Of a stretch of DNA of 64,000 bases, positions 29,988 through 38,796 are shown one piece after another. This DNA is from Sulfurospirillum cavolei (GTDB lineage: Bacteria; Campylobacterota; Campylobacteria; Campylobacterales; Sulfurospirillaceae), in NCBI RefSeq assembly GCF_001548055.1, contig NZ_AP014724.1, positions 2,542,001-2,606,000 of the forward strand, in the 5' to 3' direction. The notes under the pieces were generated by a model that made no database searches, was not told the DNA's origin, and was given only the letters and a program-made list of their open reading frames with translations. Each line of letters starts with the position of its first letter. Positions within the stretch are counted from its first letter, which is position 1. Position numbers and translations under genes: made by a program.

Positions 29988-29993
29988 TATAAT
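29988..29993 (+). promoter_or_regulatory. Putative -10 box for the moeA-like gene
   Basis: TATAAT preceded by a T-rich run, 28 bases before the ATG at 30021. Confidence 0.6.
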
Positions 29994-30020
29994 ATCCCGC
30001 ATAAATCATAAGGTTTTTCC

Positions 30021-31136
30021 ATGCCCGTTTTATACCAAGAAGCACTCAAAACGATTCAAACCGCCGTTGCGCCTTTACGAAAAACGCAAACGCTCTCTTT
30101 ATTGAAGGCGATGCATCGCATTTCGGCGACAAACGTACACGCCCACTTTGCTCTACCGAAATACCCTATGAGCCTCAAAGAAGGATACGGATTTATTCTC
30201 AAAGAACCGACGGACGATGCGTTATGCATTCCTTGGAGCCAAACCGTCAGACTTTCGACGGGCGATTTCGTTCCGGCGGGCATTAACGCCGTGGTTGCCG
30301 AAGAAGACGCACATATCGATTACGAAACGAACCGTATGGTTTTAAACGCCAAACCTTCGCTCTACCAAAATATTAAACACCAAGGCGAAGATATTGCCAA
30401 AGGCGAAGTTCTGCTTCAACGTTTTGAACGGATTAGTGCCTATAAAATTACCGCCTTATCGTCGCAAGGCATTCATCGCATTAAAGTTTTGAAAAAACCC
30501 GTTATCGGTATTATTAGCATCGGTGAAGCTCTTGCCAACGGGCATGTCGCTAACTCAAACGCTATGAGCCTTGCCGGACGGATTATCGAGCTTGGCGGAA
30601 CGATCGAAGCGATGGTCGTCTGTCGGGAAAATACCGAAACTATTTTGGAACACTTACACCGTTTAAGCTCCGTGTGCGATTGCATCGTCACCACCGGCGC
30701 GTTAAGCCATAAAGACGCTATGCGCGCGTTGATCCATCAAAACCTCTTTAAGACGCTGTTTGATCGCGTCAAACTAACGCCTTCTCAGCCGAGCGCGCTT
30801 TCGCTTTTGAATGCAACGCCGATTTTGCATCTTCCGGGTTTGCCTCTTTCGTGCATGCTCGGCTTTGAAATGCTAGGCGTTCCGCTCTTGCGCCACTTGC
30901 AACATTACACCTGTATGCTTCCCGATATGATTACGTGTATTAACCAAAAACGTTTGACATGTAAGGCTTCCAGCATGAATGCCGTTCCCGGATTTAGCGA
31001 CGGTAGGCATTTTCTTCATGCGCCTTATTACGAAGCGGGACGTTTAAATATTTTGAGCGCGTGTAACGGTTATACGTTGATCGAAAACAAAGAGGTGATT
31101 GAAGAGGGAGAAGAAATCGCTTTTTTCTATTTTTAA
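30021..31136 (+). CDS. moeA: Divergent MoeA-like (molybdopterin molybdotransferase family) protein
   Basis: 371 residues, shorter than typical MoeA (about 400). The overall order of MoeA blocks is recognisable: STGDFVPAGINAVVAEEDA, QGEDIAKGEVLL, IISIGEAL, and HLPGLPLSCMLGFEML where GLPGNPVSA is expected. Several key positions differ from Escherichia coli MoeA. SAMDGYA reads SLKEGYG, GDEL reads GEAL, GGVSVG(E/D) reads GALSHKD, and the KPGKP loop with two conserved lysines reads TPSQP. The fold is therefore kept, but the metal-insertion site appears altered. It may be a second MoeA paralogue with a changed role, or with a separate canonical copy elsewhere. It converges on moaA, separated by a repeat region. 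Confidence 0.75.
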   Translation: MPVLYQEALKTIQTAVAPLRKTQTLSLLKAMHRISATNVHAHFALPKYPMSLKEGYGFILKEPTDDALCIPWSQTVRLSTGDFVPAGINAVVAEEDAHIDYETNRMVLNAKPSLYQNIKHQGEDIAKGEVLLQRFERISAYKITALSSQGIHRIKVLKKPVIGIISIGEALANGHVANSNAMSLAGRIIELGGTIEAMVVCRENTETILEHLHRLSSVCDCIVTTGALSHKDAMRALIHQNLFKTLFDRVKLTPSQPSALSLLNATPILHLPGLPLSCMLGFEMLGVPLLRHLQHYTCMLPDMITCINQKRLTCKASSMNAVPGFSDGRHFLHAPYYEAGRLNILSACNGYTLIENKEVIEEGEEIAFFYF

Positions 31137-31151
31137 TACGAGGCTCGGGCA

Positions 31152-31208
31152 AAGCCCAAACCTCTACGCTGCGCTGTGCACTAAAGCTTGCCTCGTGCGA
31201 GGCAGAAT
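31152..31208. repeat. 57-bp direct repeat, copy 1
   Basis: Identical base for base to 31248-31304. It contains a perfect internal hairpin GCCTCG-TG-CGAGGC near its right end. It begins 16 bases after the moeA-like stop codon, between convergent genes, so it does not interrupt a gene. Confidence 0.9.
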
Positions 31209-31247
31209 ATGTGTTCACGCTTTTAGACATTTCGGCGTTTCGCGACC

Positions 31248-31304
31248 AAGCCCAAACCTCTACGCTGCGCTGTGCACTAAAGCTTGCCTCGTGCGAGGCA
31301 GAAT
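31248..31304. repeat. 57-bp direct repeat, copy 2
   Basis: A perfect copy of 31152-31208, with 39 bases of unrelated sequence between the copies. The pair looks like part of a small interspersed or tandem intergenic repeat. The plus-strand reading frame that spans both is an artefact of the repeat. No integrase or cas gene is nearby. Confidence 0.9.
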
Positions 31305-31322
31305 GATTACCTTACGCTTCGT

Positions 31323-31350
31323 GACATGTAAGCTTTTATCCTTACATGTC
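31323..31350 (-). terminator. Hairpin after moaA built from two ACATGTAAG half sites
   Basis: A perfect 10-bp stem (31323-31332 with 31341-31350, GACATGTAAG) with an 8-base loop, nine bases after the moaA stop on the minus strand. It can serve both converging genes. No strong T run is present. Confidence 0.6.
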
Positions 31351-31359
31351 AAAGCCTTA

Positions 31360-32328
31360 TCATCCTCCGGTTTCGTAAAAAGCGCGATTGGAAGTCTCGT
31401 TTTGATCGTCTTCGCTCCATTTATTTTTTTCGGGTTTATTGCGTAAAACCTCTTTTAAAATCTCCGTAGCTTTTTCGATATTTCCGTGTTGTACGGCTTC
31501 TTTAATGCTCATCGCTTCGTCAAAGTAAAGACACGGTATCAACATCCCCTCCGCCGTCAGCCTAATGCGATTGCAATCTTCGCAAAAATCGTGTTTATGC
31601 GGATCGATAATCCCAAACACGTACCCGTCTTCCAACTCAAAAAGATGTGCCGGACTCGGACCGGAACGACCGATCGCTTTAAACGGATATTTTTGGGCAA
31701 TAATCTCTTGAACTTCTTGCGCGCTTAAGCCTTGAAGCTTCTCTTTAGCATGCGTGTTTTCCATATATTCGATATAACGAACGCTCATACCGCGTTCTTT
31801 GCAGAACTCTAAAATATCGACGACTTCGCTATCGTTCACGCCTCGAATCGGAACCATATTGATTTTGACGGTAAGCCCGACTTTCAAAGCCTCTTCGATA
31901 CCCGCTTTGACTTTGCCCAGAACATCTTTTTGCGCCATTTTTGCCGCCACGTCGGCTTTAAGGCTGTCTAACGAAACGTTAACGCGCTGAAGTCCCGCAT
32001 TTTTGAGTTTTAACGCCACGTCCTTGAGTAAAAATCCATTGGTCGTTAACGCCAGATCAAGACCGCTTTTATGGTGGTTAATCATCGCGATAAAACGATC
32101 AAGATCGGCTCGCAAAAGCGGCTCACCTCCCGTGATACGAATCTTGGTAATCCCCTCGTCTATCGCCGTTTTAATAAATAAAAAAAGGTCTTCAAAACAC
32201 AATAAATTCTCTTTAGGCACCCAAGAAAAGGGCTTTTCCGGCATACAATACAAACACCGAAAATTACACCGTTCCGTCACCGAAACACGCAAATACGTTA
32301 CTTCCCTTCCAAATCCGTCAATCAGCAT
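31360..32328 (-). CDS. moaA: GTP 3',8-cyclase (molybdenum cofactor biosynthesis)
   Basis: A 322-residue radical SAM enzyme that makes 3',8-cyclo-GTP, the first step to molybdopterin. The N-terminal cluster is C21, C25 and C28 (CNFRCLYC), the SAM motif is TGGEPLLR, and the C-terminal cluster lies in [16 protein letters not shown] with a third Cys in LIPCLY. The protein ends in Gly-Gly, the activating tail of MoaA. A -10 box lies just upstream. It converges on the moeA-like gene, an obvious pathway partner. Confidence 0.96.
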   Translation of the reverse strand: MLIDGFGREVTYLRVSVTERCNFRCLYCMPEKPFSWVPKENLLCFEDLFLFIKTAIDEGITKIRITGGEPLLRADLDRFIAMINHHKSGLDLALTTNGFLLKDVALKLKNAGLQRVNVSLDSLKADVAAKMAQKDVLGKVKAGIEEALKVGLTVKINMVPIRGVNDSEVVDILEFCKERGMSVRYIEYMENTHAKEKLQGLSAQEVQEIIAQKYPFKAIGRSGPSPAHLFELEDGYVFGIIDPHKHDFCEDCNRIRLTAEGMLIPCLYFDEAMSIKEAVQHGNIEKATEILKEVLRNKPEKNKWSEDDQNETSNRAFYETGG

Positions 32329-32359
32329 CTTTTCCCCATTTGTTTAAATCCGAAGAGGT

Positions 32360-32365
32360 ATTATA
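32360..32365 (-). promoter_or_regulatory. Putative extended -10 box for moaA
   Basis: TATAAT on the minus strand, preceded by TG at the extended -10 position and placed 32 bases before the moaA ATG. It lies back to back with the PAS-gene promoter. Confidence 0.6.
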
Positions 32366-32407
32366 CATAAAATGTCACTTTGAAGCTATTTATAAAATGT
32401 TTTCGCC

Positions 32408-32413
32408 TACAAT
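32408..32413 (+). promoter_or_regulatory. Putative -10 box for the PAS-chemoreceptor pair
   Basis: TACAAT about 37 bases upstream of the ATG, with AAGGAG as ribosome site. No clear sigma-28 or sigma-54 motif is visible. Confidence 0.4.
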
Positions 32414-32449
32414 ACTAAAGTCTACCCTAATTTTTAAGGAGCAAGCACG

Positions 32450-32962
32450 ATGCAAAAAATTGTTCTGACATCCAAAGAGCACGATGTTAAACTCGATGCC
32501 TTTTTAGTCTCCAAAACCGATACGAAGGGACATATTACCTATTGTAATCAACCCTTTTTGCAGATCGTCGGCGCGCAAGAGTCCGACCTCTTGGGTCAAC
32601 CCCATCGCATTATTCGCCACCCCGATATGCCCAAAATTATCTTTAAATATTTGTGGGAAAAGATTGCGCGTCAAGAAGAAATCTTTGCCTATATCAAAAA
32701 CCTGAGCTTTGACGGAGGCTATTATTGGGTTTATGCCAACGTTACGGCATCGACCGATTCCAATCGGCACATCGTCGGATACTATTCGATTCGACGCAAA
32801 GCCAATCCCAAAGCTTTGGAGATCATCAAACCCTTATACGAAAAGCTGCTTTCATTGGAAAAAACGGGAGGCATCGATGCTTCTTCGGAATATTTAACGC
32901 ACTATTTACACGAAAAAGGAGTCGATTATGACGAATTTTCAAACGCTCTTCAACGCTTATAA
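32450..32962 (+). CDS. PAS-domain protein (Aer/CetB-like energy-taxis sensor)
   Basis: A 170-residue soluble protein that is almost entirely one PAS domain (about residues 14-122). It carries [37 protein letters not shown] and the segment [12 protein letters not shown], the pattern of FAD-binding Aer/CetB PAS domains that sense redox state. The C-terminal ~50 residues are helical and may contact a receptor. It overlaps the chemoreceptor gene by 35 bases. In Campylobacter CetB (PAS) and CetA (receptor) act together in energy taxis; this pair has the same division of labour, as an inference. Confidence 0.85.
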   Translation: MQKIVLTSKEHDVKLDAFLVSKTDTKGHITYCNQPFLQIVGAQESDLLGQPHRIIRHPDMPKIIFKYLWEKIARQEEIFAYIKNLSFDGGYYWVYANVTASTDSNRHIVGYYSIRRKANPKALEIIKPLYEKLLSLEKTGGIDASSEYLTHYLHEKGVDYDEFSNALQRL

Positions 32963-34382
32963 ATTTCCCTTGGCGGGATTGTTCGTCGTCTTGCTGGCAC
33001 TTAACGTTTTATATCCGACCCCAAGCGTCGTCGACTCGTCTCTTTTGATTACGGGGCTGGTTGCGGGATCGTTTTGGGGCAGTCAAAAAACGATGCAGTG
33101 CGATAGCGCGTTGTACGAAAAAACCTTACATGTCATTCGCGAAGCCGCACAAGGGAACTTGGAACCGCGCGTGATTGAAGCGGATCCTAACAAACCGATG
33201 GGGAAAATCGCCTTAGAAATCAACGACCTTTTAGATCAAATCGAAGCGTTGATGCGGGAAACCAAAACGTCTATCGAAATGGCGGGTGCCGGAAAAACGT
33301 ATCGCAATATCTTTAACGAAGGTTTTCGCGGTCTGTTTTCGGTGAACGCGCGTTATATTGCTTCGGGTGTTCAAGGTATTTTAGAAGGACAAAAAGGTAA
33401 AGCTAAAGGCATGCTCTCTTCGGCTTTTGCCGATTTGGGCAACGGAAACAACGGTGTCGTGAGCATTCAAAAAGACTTGATGTCAAGTATCGAAGAGATG
33501 AATACAATCACGCAAATTTCCGATGAGACGGCACATAAATCGGACGAGAGTCTTCAAACCGTCACCGAATTGACGCAAGGCATTCAAGAGTTATTGGAAC
33601 TTTTAAACAGCTCGAACGAAGCTATTACCTCACTTAGCGCACGCACCTCCGAAATCTCCTCCGTCGTCAACCTCATCAAAGATATTGCCGATCAAACCAA
33701 CCTTCTAGCACTCAATGCCGCCATCGAAGCGGCGCGTGCGGGAGAACACGGCAGAGGTTTTGCGGTCGTTGCCGATGAAGTACGCAAACTTGCCGAACGT
33801 ACGCAAAAAGCGACGCAAGAGATTGCCATGACGATTCAAACGCTTCAACAAGAGACCAACGGCATCTATGCCAATTCCGAGCGTATCAGCGTGATAGCCG
33901 ATACCAGCGGTCAAAACGTCGTTCATTTCGAAGAAGCGTTAAAAGCGTTCAATCACGATGCCAACCGCACGGCGGATACGTCTTACCGCTTGGAAAATAA
34001 AATTTTTACTATTTTGGCGAAAATCGACCACATCGTCTACAAAACCAACGCCTATTCCGCGGTGCTCAACGAAAAAACGGACACGCATTTCGTCGATCAC
34101 GAAAATTGTCGCTTAGGCAAATGGTACCTCAACCCTTTTACCAAAGAGCGCTTTAGCGTTACAAAATCGTATGCGGCACTCGAAGCACCGCACAAGACCG
34201 TTCATAGTTGCGTTTTGAACAATCTGGAAACGTTGCGCGAAACGGGTAACCGTCTTCAAAATATCGGAATATTTATCGATAATTTCAAACAGATGGAAGA
34301 GGCGAGCATGACCTTGTTTAAAACCCTCGATGCAATGATTGAAGAGTGTACGACGCAATGTCGCCATTCCCGCTCTTCGTAA
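32928..34382 (+). CDS. Methyl-accepting chemotaxis protein with C-terminal CZB zinc domain
   Basis: 484 residues. Two membrane helices (about 14-30 and 38-55) are separated by only a few residues, so there is no periplasmic sensor domain. A HAMP-like linker follows, and the highly conserved signalling tip ([20 protein letters not shown]) lies near residue 253. The last ~110 residues hold a CZB-like zinc-binding domain, with [13 protein letters not shown] followed by spaced histidines. It probably takes its input from the overlapping upstream PAS protein and perhaps also from zinc or redox through CZB. The terminal CTTQC pair of cysteines is notable. Confidence 0.88.
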   Translation: MTNFQTLFNAYKFPLAGLFVVLLALNVLYPTPSVVDSSLLITGLVAGSFWGSQKTMQCDSALYEKTLHVIREAAQGNLEPRVIEADPNKPMGKIALEINDLLDQIEALMRETKTSIEMAGAGKTYRNIFNEGFRGLFSVNARYIASGVQGILEGQKGKAKGMLSSAFADLGNGNNGVVSIQKDLMSSIEEMNTITQISDETAHKSDESLQTVTELTQGIQELLELLNSSNEAITSLSARTSEISSVVNLIKDIADQTNLLALNAAIEAARAGEHGRGFAVVADEVRKLAERTQKATQEIAMTIQTLQQETNGIYANSERISVIADTSGQNVVHFEEALKAFNHDANRTADTSYRLENKIFTILAKIDHIVYKTNAYSAVLNEKTDTHFVDHENCRLGKWYLNPFTKERFSVTKSYAALEAPHKTVHSCVLNNLETLRETGNRLQNIGIFIDNFKQMEEASMTLFKTLDAMIEECTTQCRHSRSS

Positions 34383-34393
34383 AAAAATGAAGC

Positions 34394-34434
34394 TTACATG
34401 TAGGATTTTACGATCGTCAAAATCTTACATGTAA
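34394..34434. terminator. Long bidirectional hairpin after the chemoreceptor gene
   Basis: Positions 34394-34409 pair with 34419-34434 over 16 bp (one G-T pair) with a 9-base loop. Both outer arms are made of the TTACATGTA motif. It lies between the convergent chemoreceptor and the next minus-strand gene and so should stop both transcripts, though without a long T run. Confidence 0.65.
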
Positions 34435-34457
34435 CGCGTTAAATCTCCTCGAACGTT

Positions 34458-34964
34458 CTACTTGAGGTTGGCCAGTTTGAGCACCAAATCTACTTCGCCC
34501 ACGCCGATACGCAAATCTTTTGCGATTTCCGCTTCGCTTTTACCTTTGGCAAATAAAGATAAAATCATCTTTTCATTCGAACTAGAAGGTACGACCGAAG
34601 CAAAACTCATCTCTTTGGTTCGGCTTTCGATGCGGTCGATACGCGCACTTTGTTCGTCTCTGAAATGCTGCATAATTTTTTCGACGTCTTTGAGCGAAGC
34701 GACGACCGGAAGTAGGCTGTGTTGCACTTCTTGTTTTGCCTGATCGAGAATCCTCTTTTCCAACGCCTTCGGGTCGGTTTGTTCTTGCGCCTTCATCTCC
34801 GTGAGCGTTTTATTGAGTACATGGTTTTGGTAGTTGAGCTCTTCAATGCTTTTTTCGTAAATCAAAAGTTTTTTATTGACTTCAACGTCTCGAATGTAAA
34901 CCATCAAAAAAATAATGACGATCAACGCCGCCAATGCGATAAACGCCAATGTCTCAATACTCAT
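34458..34964 (-). CDS. Membrane-anchored coiled-coil protein with C-terminal helix-turn-helix-like segment
   Basis: 168 residues from the ATG at 34964, preferred over a TTG six bases upstream because AAAGGA is then at normal spacing. It has one N-terminal membrane helix (about 5-23), a charged coiled coil (about 30-110) and a C-terminal segment (about 133-168, LFAKGKSEAEIAKDLRIG) that reads like a helix-turn-helix. Positive charges after the helix predict a cytoplasmic body. I recognise no family. Its start overlaps the end of the next gene upstream. Confidence 0.7.
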   Translation of the reverse strand: MSIETLAFIALAALIVIIFLMVYIRDVEVNKKLLIYEKSIEELNYQNHVLNKTLTEMKAQEQTDPKALEKRILDQAKQEVQHSLLPVVASLKDVEKIMQHFRDEQSARIDRIESRTKEMSFASVVPSSSNEKMILSLFAKGKSEAEIAKDLRIGVGEVDLVLKLANLK

Positions 34965-35493
34965 CGTCAAATCCTTTCATCTCTCGAATCATCGCTCTCT
35001 CGCATGAAGCCACGTAGGTGTCCCATTCCCGCTCGTCTTCGTGATGCATCGTCGTAATTTTGGCAAGCGTAGGCGACAACGCTTGAAAAAAAAGCGGCGT
35101 GACGCGTTTGGGAAAGCTCGGAAGCATAAATCGTCCGTAGTACGAGCGTTCCGTTTGCAATACGGGAACGTCGCATTCAAAATAACCGTCGTAACCTACG
35201 GCATGAATCGTTGCTTCACCGCGCAAAGGAAGATGCAAAGGCTGCTCTTTTTGTTCCACCATACGCGTTAACATGTCAACCTTTCGATGCAACTCGATGA
35301 TCAACGCCAATAAAACGGGATCGCTTTCTTGCACCTCTTTGCGCGTTTTCGAAGACTTGAGCCATGCGCCCAAAGCATCGTCGTTCAAAACGGAGAGCTC
35401 TTCGTATTCGTGCGTAAAACGTTGTTCTTCTTTATAGACGCCTTCTTCAAAAAAGAGCGTTAAGCACGCGTTGACCAAGCGAATCGAATCCAT
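34954..35493 (-). CDS. Protein of unknown function
   Basis: A 179-residue soluble acidic protein without signal peptide or membrane helix. It may contain two parts: a helical N-terminal ~85 residues ending in IIELHRKVDMLTRMV, and a C-terminal part (about 92-179) with beta-like pattern and the segment HHEDEREWDTYVASCERAMIRE. The latter vaguely recalls the end of flagellar-brake/PilZ-type proteins, but the RxxxR PilZ motif is not evident. It is coupled to the membrane coiled-coil protein by an 11-base overlap, and it follows the mqnP stop by one base. Function unknown. Confidence 0.7.
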   Translation of the reverse strand: MDSIRLVNACLTLFFEEGVYKEEQRFTHEYEELSVLNDDALGAWLKSSKTRKEVQESDPVLLALIIELHRKVDMLTRMVEQKEQPLHLPLRGEATIHAVGYDGYFECDVPVLQTERSYYGRFMLPSFPKRVTPLFFQALSPTLAKITTMHHEDEREWDTYVASCERAMIREMKGFDDEY

Positions 35494-35494
35494 G

Positions 35495-36364
35495 CTAAAA
35501 CCTATCGATCAAAATACAGACAAAAAAGAGAATGCCTAAATAGCCGTTAAGCGTAAAAAAAGCACGGTCAATTTTCGTAAAATCGCGCACAACGATGCGG
35601 TGTTCGAAAAAAAGCACTACCGCAGAAAGTGCAACGCCGACGTAAGCAAAAAAGCCCAACGACGCGCTTAACGCAAATAAAAACCAAAAGAGAATCGTTT
35701 GGGCATGAAAAAGCCGCGAAATAAAAAACGTCGCGTCTTTACCGAAACGCGAGGGAATCGAGAAAAGCCCGTTAGCCTTGTCGTATTCCATATCTTGCAG
35801 CGAGTACAAAAGATCAAATCCCGCGACCCAATACATCACGCCGATTGAGAGTAAAATCGCCCAAAGCGGCGTCGCTTCTTGTACGGCGATCACGCCCGCA
35901 ATCGGAGCAAGCCCCAAAGACATTCCTAAGACCAAGTGGGCATACGGCGAAAAGCGTTTAAACAACGAATAACCGCCCAAGACGATCAAAATCGGTATGC
36001 TCAGTGCAAACGCGAGATCGTTAATAAGATAAGCGACTAAAATAAAAACGCCTGCATTGATTGCGATAAACAGTAGAAGATTGGAGCTTCCGATGCGCCC
36101 GTCTACGCTCGGGCGACCGGCGGTTCTTGGATTGTATTGATCGATATCGCGATCGGCGTATCGATTAAACGCCATGGCAAAATTACGCGCGCTCACGGCG
36201 GCGGCTAGACCTAAAATCAATAATTTAAACCCAAACCAAACCGTATCGTTTTGTGCTTTAGAGGCAACGATCATGGCCGTGAAAATAAACGGAAGGGCGA
36301 AGATAGAGTGTTTAAAGACGATCAAATCGCCGATGTCTTTCAGTTTTTGCCAAAACGATTGCAC
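35495..36364 (-). CDS. mqnP: UbiA-family prenyltransferase (probable menaquinone enzyme MqnP)
   Basis: A 289-residue integral membrane prenyltransferase with the two Asp-rich motifs of the family, NRYADRDIDQ (about residue 67) and YSLQDMEYDKANGL (about 190), and about eight membrane helices. It is usually annotated as 4-hydroxybenzoate polyprenyltransferase. Campylobacterota make menaquinone by the futalosine route, so MqnP is the likelier role. It would supply the quinone reduced by the complex I encoded further on. Confidence 0.85.
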   Translation of the reverse strand: MQSFWQKLKDIGDLIVFKHSIFALPFIFTAMIVASKAQNDTVWFGFKLLILGLAAAVSARNFAMAFNRYADRDIDQYNPRTAGRPSVDGRIGSSNLLLFIAINAGVFILVAYLINDLAFALSIPILIVLGGYSLFKRFSPYAHLVLGMSLGLAPIAGVIAVQEATPLWAILLSIGVMYWVAGFDLLYSLQDMEYDKANGLFSIPSRFGKDATFFISRLFHAQTILFWFLFALSASLGFFAYVGVALSAVVLFFEHRIVVRDFTKIDRAFFTLNGYLGILFFVCILIDRF

Positions 36365-36421
36365 GCGAAACCTTTTTAGAGTAAGATAGCTCGATTTTAC
36401 AACAAAACCCTTTAAAAGTGT

Positions 36422-36427
36422 TATAAT
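36422..36427 (+). promoter_or_regulatory. Putative -10 box for miaA
   Basis: TATAAT 36 bases upstream of the miaA GTG start, in the divergent mqnP-miaA gap. Confidence 0.55.
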
Positions 36428-36463
36428 TGCCCATTACCAACCCCTCATACGAAAGAGATATTC

Positions 36464-37381
36464 GTGAAAACCGTCGCTATTTTAGGTCCAACCGCATCCG
36501 GTAAAACCGCCCTTGCCATTGCACTTGCCAAACGCCATAACGCCTTAATCCTCTCTTTGGATTCCTTAAGCATCTATCGTTACATCGATATTGCTTCGGC
36601 AAAGCCTAGCATTCCGGAAAGAGAAGGCATGACGCATTTGGGAATCGACGTTTTGTTTCCGGACGAGCATTTTGACGTGACGATGTTCTTCGGGCTCTAC
36701 GCAGAAGCCAAAGCGCGTGCCGAAGAGGAAGGAAAAAATCTGATTATCGTCGGAGGAACGAGCTTTTACCTCAAAGCCATGATGGAAGGACTCAGCCTTA
36801 GACCCGAAATTTCAAATTCCGCCCAAGACGAAATTCGACGCTTGATGTGCGATATACCGTTGGCGTACGATCTCATACGACGCACGGATCCTTCGTATGC
36901 TTCCAAAATCGCGTCTAGCGATCGCTATCGAATCGAAAAATGGTTGGAAATTTTTATCGCAACGGCAGAGATACCCTCCGTGTATCTGGAACGCTCTAAA
37001 CAAGCACCTTTGATCAGCGAACTTGCCCTTTTTGAAATCGACGTCCCAAGAGAAGTTCTCGCACAGAAAATTACGTTACGCACGCACACCATGATCAAAC
37101 TCGGGTTGGTCGATGAAGTTTTCGGTTTGGAAAAACGTTACGGCAGAGCCCCTCAATGCATGAAAGCCATCGGCATTAAAGAGGTTTTGGACTATTTTGA
37201 CGGAAGCTTGAAATACAACGAACTTGTCGAGCGCATCAGTTTCAATACGATTCATTTAGCCAAGCGCCAACGCACCTTCAACGCTTCCCAATTTCCCTTA
37301 CATGTCAAAGGCGATATTGAACATCTTTTCGATACGATTACACGATATTTTACTTCCGAAACAAGGTCTATTGTCGTATGA
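36464..37381 (+). CDS. miaA: tRNA dimethylallyltransferase
   Basis: A 305-residue enzyme that adds a dimethylallyl group to A37 of tRNAs reading U-starting codons. It has a P-loop GPTASGKTALA near residue 8, then SLDSLSIYRYIDIASAKPS, IIVGGTSFYLKAMMEGL, and the C-terminal KRQRTFN. It begins with GTG after a moderate ribosome site, and its end overlaps the aldehyde dehydrogenase start by four bases. Confidence 0.96.
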   Translation: MKTVAILGPTASGKTALAIALAKRHNALILSLDSLSIYRYIDIASAKPSIPEREGMTHLGIDVLFPDEHFDVTMFFGLYAEAKARAEEEGKNLIIVGGTSFYLKAMMEGLSLRPEISNSAQDEIRRLMCDIPLAYDLIRRTDPSYASKIASSDRYRIEKWLEIFIATAEIPSVYLERSKQAPLISELALFEIDVPREVLAQKITLRTHTMIKLGLVDEVFGLEKRYGRAPQCMKAIGIKEVLDYFDGSLKYNELVERISFNTIHLAKRQRTFNASQFPLHVKGDIEHLFDTITRYFTSETRSIVV

Positions 37382-38796
37382 AAGTTATCGATCACAATTA
37401 CATCAACGGCGTATTTACGCCTATTCGTTCTCATGAAAGCCTTATCCTTAAAAATCCGACGACCGAAGAAGCCATCGCGCAAATTTACCTGAGTACGCCC
37501 CAAGCGATGGACGAAGCGATTACCTGTGCCGCACAAACGTTTGAAACGTTTTCAAAGACGTCGATCGAAGAGAGGATGCAGATGCTTGAGCGCCTTCACG
37601 ACGCATTGAGCGAACGCGAGAGTGAGCTGATCGATCTGGCGGTTTTGGAATTCGGGGCAACGATTACGACGACGAGGCGACGAACGAAAAATGCGATTCG
37701 CCTTTTTTTGGATATTAAAGACGAGCTTCAAACCTACGATTTTATCAAGCAAGATGCTTTTTCCATTACTCTCAAAGAAGGCATCGGCGTTATCGGCGTC
37801 ATTATCCCGTGGAATGCCAATCTTGCCCATCTTTGCGGCAATATCGCTCCGGCCATCGCCATGGGGTGTACGTTGGTCATTAAACCGAGCGAATTGAACG
37901 CCCTCGAAACGCAAGCCTTTTTGGAATGCGTTCACAAAGCCGGTATCCCTAAAGGCGTTATCAACGTCGTACAAGGAACCGGAGAAAGCGTCGGTGAAGC
38001 CTTAACCTCCCATCCGCTGATCAATGCCGTCTCGTTTATCGGAAGCACGAAAACGGGAAAGCGTATTTTTGAAAAGTGCGCCAAGAGCGTTAAACGCATG
38101 ACCTTAGAGCTCGGCGGAAAATCCCCGACGGTTCTTTTAGAAGACGCCTCTTTTGAAAAAGCCATTCCGCACGTTTTAAGCAGTGCTTTTAGCAATAGCG
38201 GACAAGCTTGCCATGCCGGAAGCCGTCTTTTGATTCCTAAAGCCAGACTTGCCGAAACGGAACGTTTACTTCTTGAAGCCGTTGCACGCCTTCGTATCGG
38301 CGATCCTAAAGAAGAAACAACTCATATCGGACCGATGATCACGCAAACGCAGTTTAATACCGTTCAATCGTATATTCAAAGCGGTATCGACGCGAAAGCA
38401 AGACTTTTGTGCGGCGGACTCGGAAGGGCGGAAGGCTTAACGCGCGGCTATTTCGTCAAACCGACGATTTTTATTTGCGAAGACGAAGATCTCAAAATCG
38501 TTCAAGAAGAGATTTTCGGTCCGGTGTTGTGCGTGCTTACGTATGAAAACGAAGACGAAGCCAAACGTATGGCGAACCATACGATTTTCGGCCTCTCGGC
38601 ATACGTTTTTTCCGACGACGAGCAAAGAGCTTTAGCGTTTGCCAAACAGATACGAAGCGGAAGAGTCTTAATCAATACGGCAACGTCCAACGCCAAAACA
38701 CCGCCTTTTGGAGGCATGAAACAATCAGGTCTTGGGCGTATGGGAGGAAGATACTCGATGGACGCTTTTAGCGAGATAAAATCAATCCTTTTTTAA
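37378..38796 (+). CDS. NAD(P)-dependent aldehyde dehydrogenase family protein
   Basis: A 472-residue aldehyde dehydrogenase. It has the NAD-binding region IIPWNANLAHLCGNIAPA, FIGSTKTGKRIF, the general-base glutamate in LELGGKSPTVLLEDA, the nucleophilic cysteine in NSGQACHAGSRLLIP, and PPFGGMKQSGLGRMGG at the C-terminus. Overall it is closest to broad-specificity ALDHs; the substrate is unknown. It is coupled to miaA by an ATGA overlap. Its stop shares bases (TTAA, 38793-38796) with the stop of convergent pflA. Confidence 0.92.
   Translation: MKVIDHNYINGVFTPIRSHESLILKNPTTEEAIAQIYLSTPQAMDEAITCAAQTFETFSKTSIEERMQMLERLHDALSERESELIDLAVLEFGATITTTRRRTKNAIRLFLDIKDELQTYDFIKQDAFSITLKEGIGVIGVIIPWNANLAHLCGNIAPAIAMGCTLVIKPSELNALETQAFLECVHKAGIPKGVINVVQGTGESVGEALTSHPLINAVSFIGSTKTGKRIFEKCAKSVKRMTLELGGKSPTVLLEDASFEKAIPHVLSSAFSNSGQACHAGSRLLIPKARLAETERLLLEAVARLRIGDPKEETTHIGPMITQTQFNTVQSYIQSGIDAKARLLCGGLGRAEGLTRGYFVKPTIFICEDEDLKIVQEEIFGPVLCVLTYENEDEAKRMANHTIFGLSAYVFSDDEQRALAFAKQIRSGRVLINTATSNAKTPPFGGMKQSGLGRMGGRYSMDAFSEIKSILF

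Noticed and set aside
31152-31304. Possible CRISPR array
   Set aside because: There are only two copies, the unit is 57 bp with a 39-base spacer, and no cas genes are nearby.
31099-31446. Plus-strand reading frame of 115 codons across the 57-bp repeats
   Set aside because: It is mostly the repeat read twice (the same peptide appears in both halves), starts inside the moeA-like gene, runs into moaA antisense and lacks a ribosome site.
38793-38796. Shared stop codons of convergent genes (TTAA), also at 17829-17832
   Set aside because: Common in compact genomes and explained by chance packing; no special function is implied.
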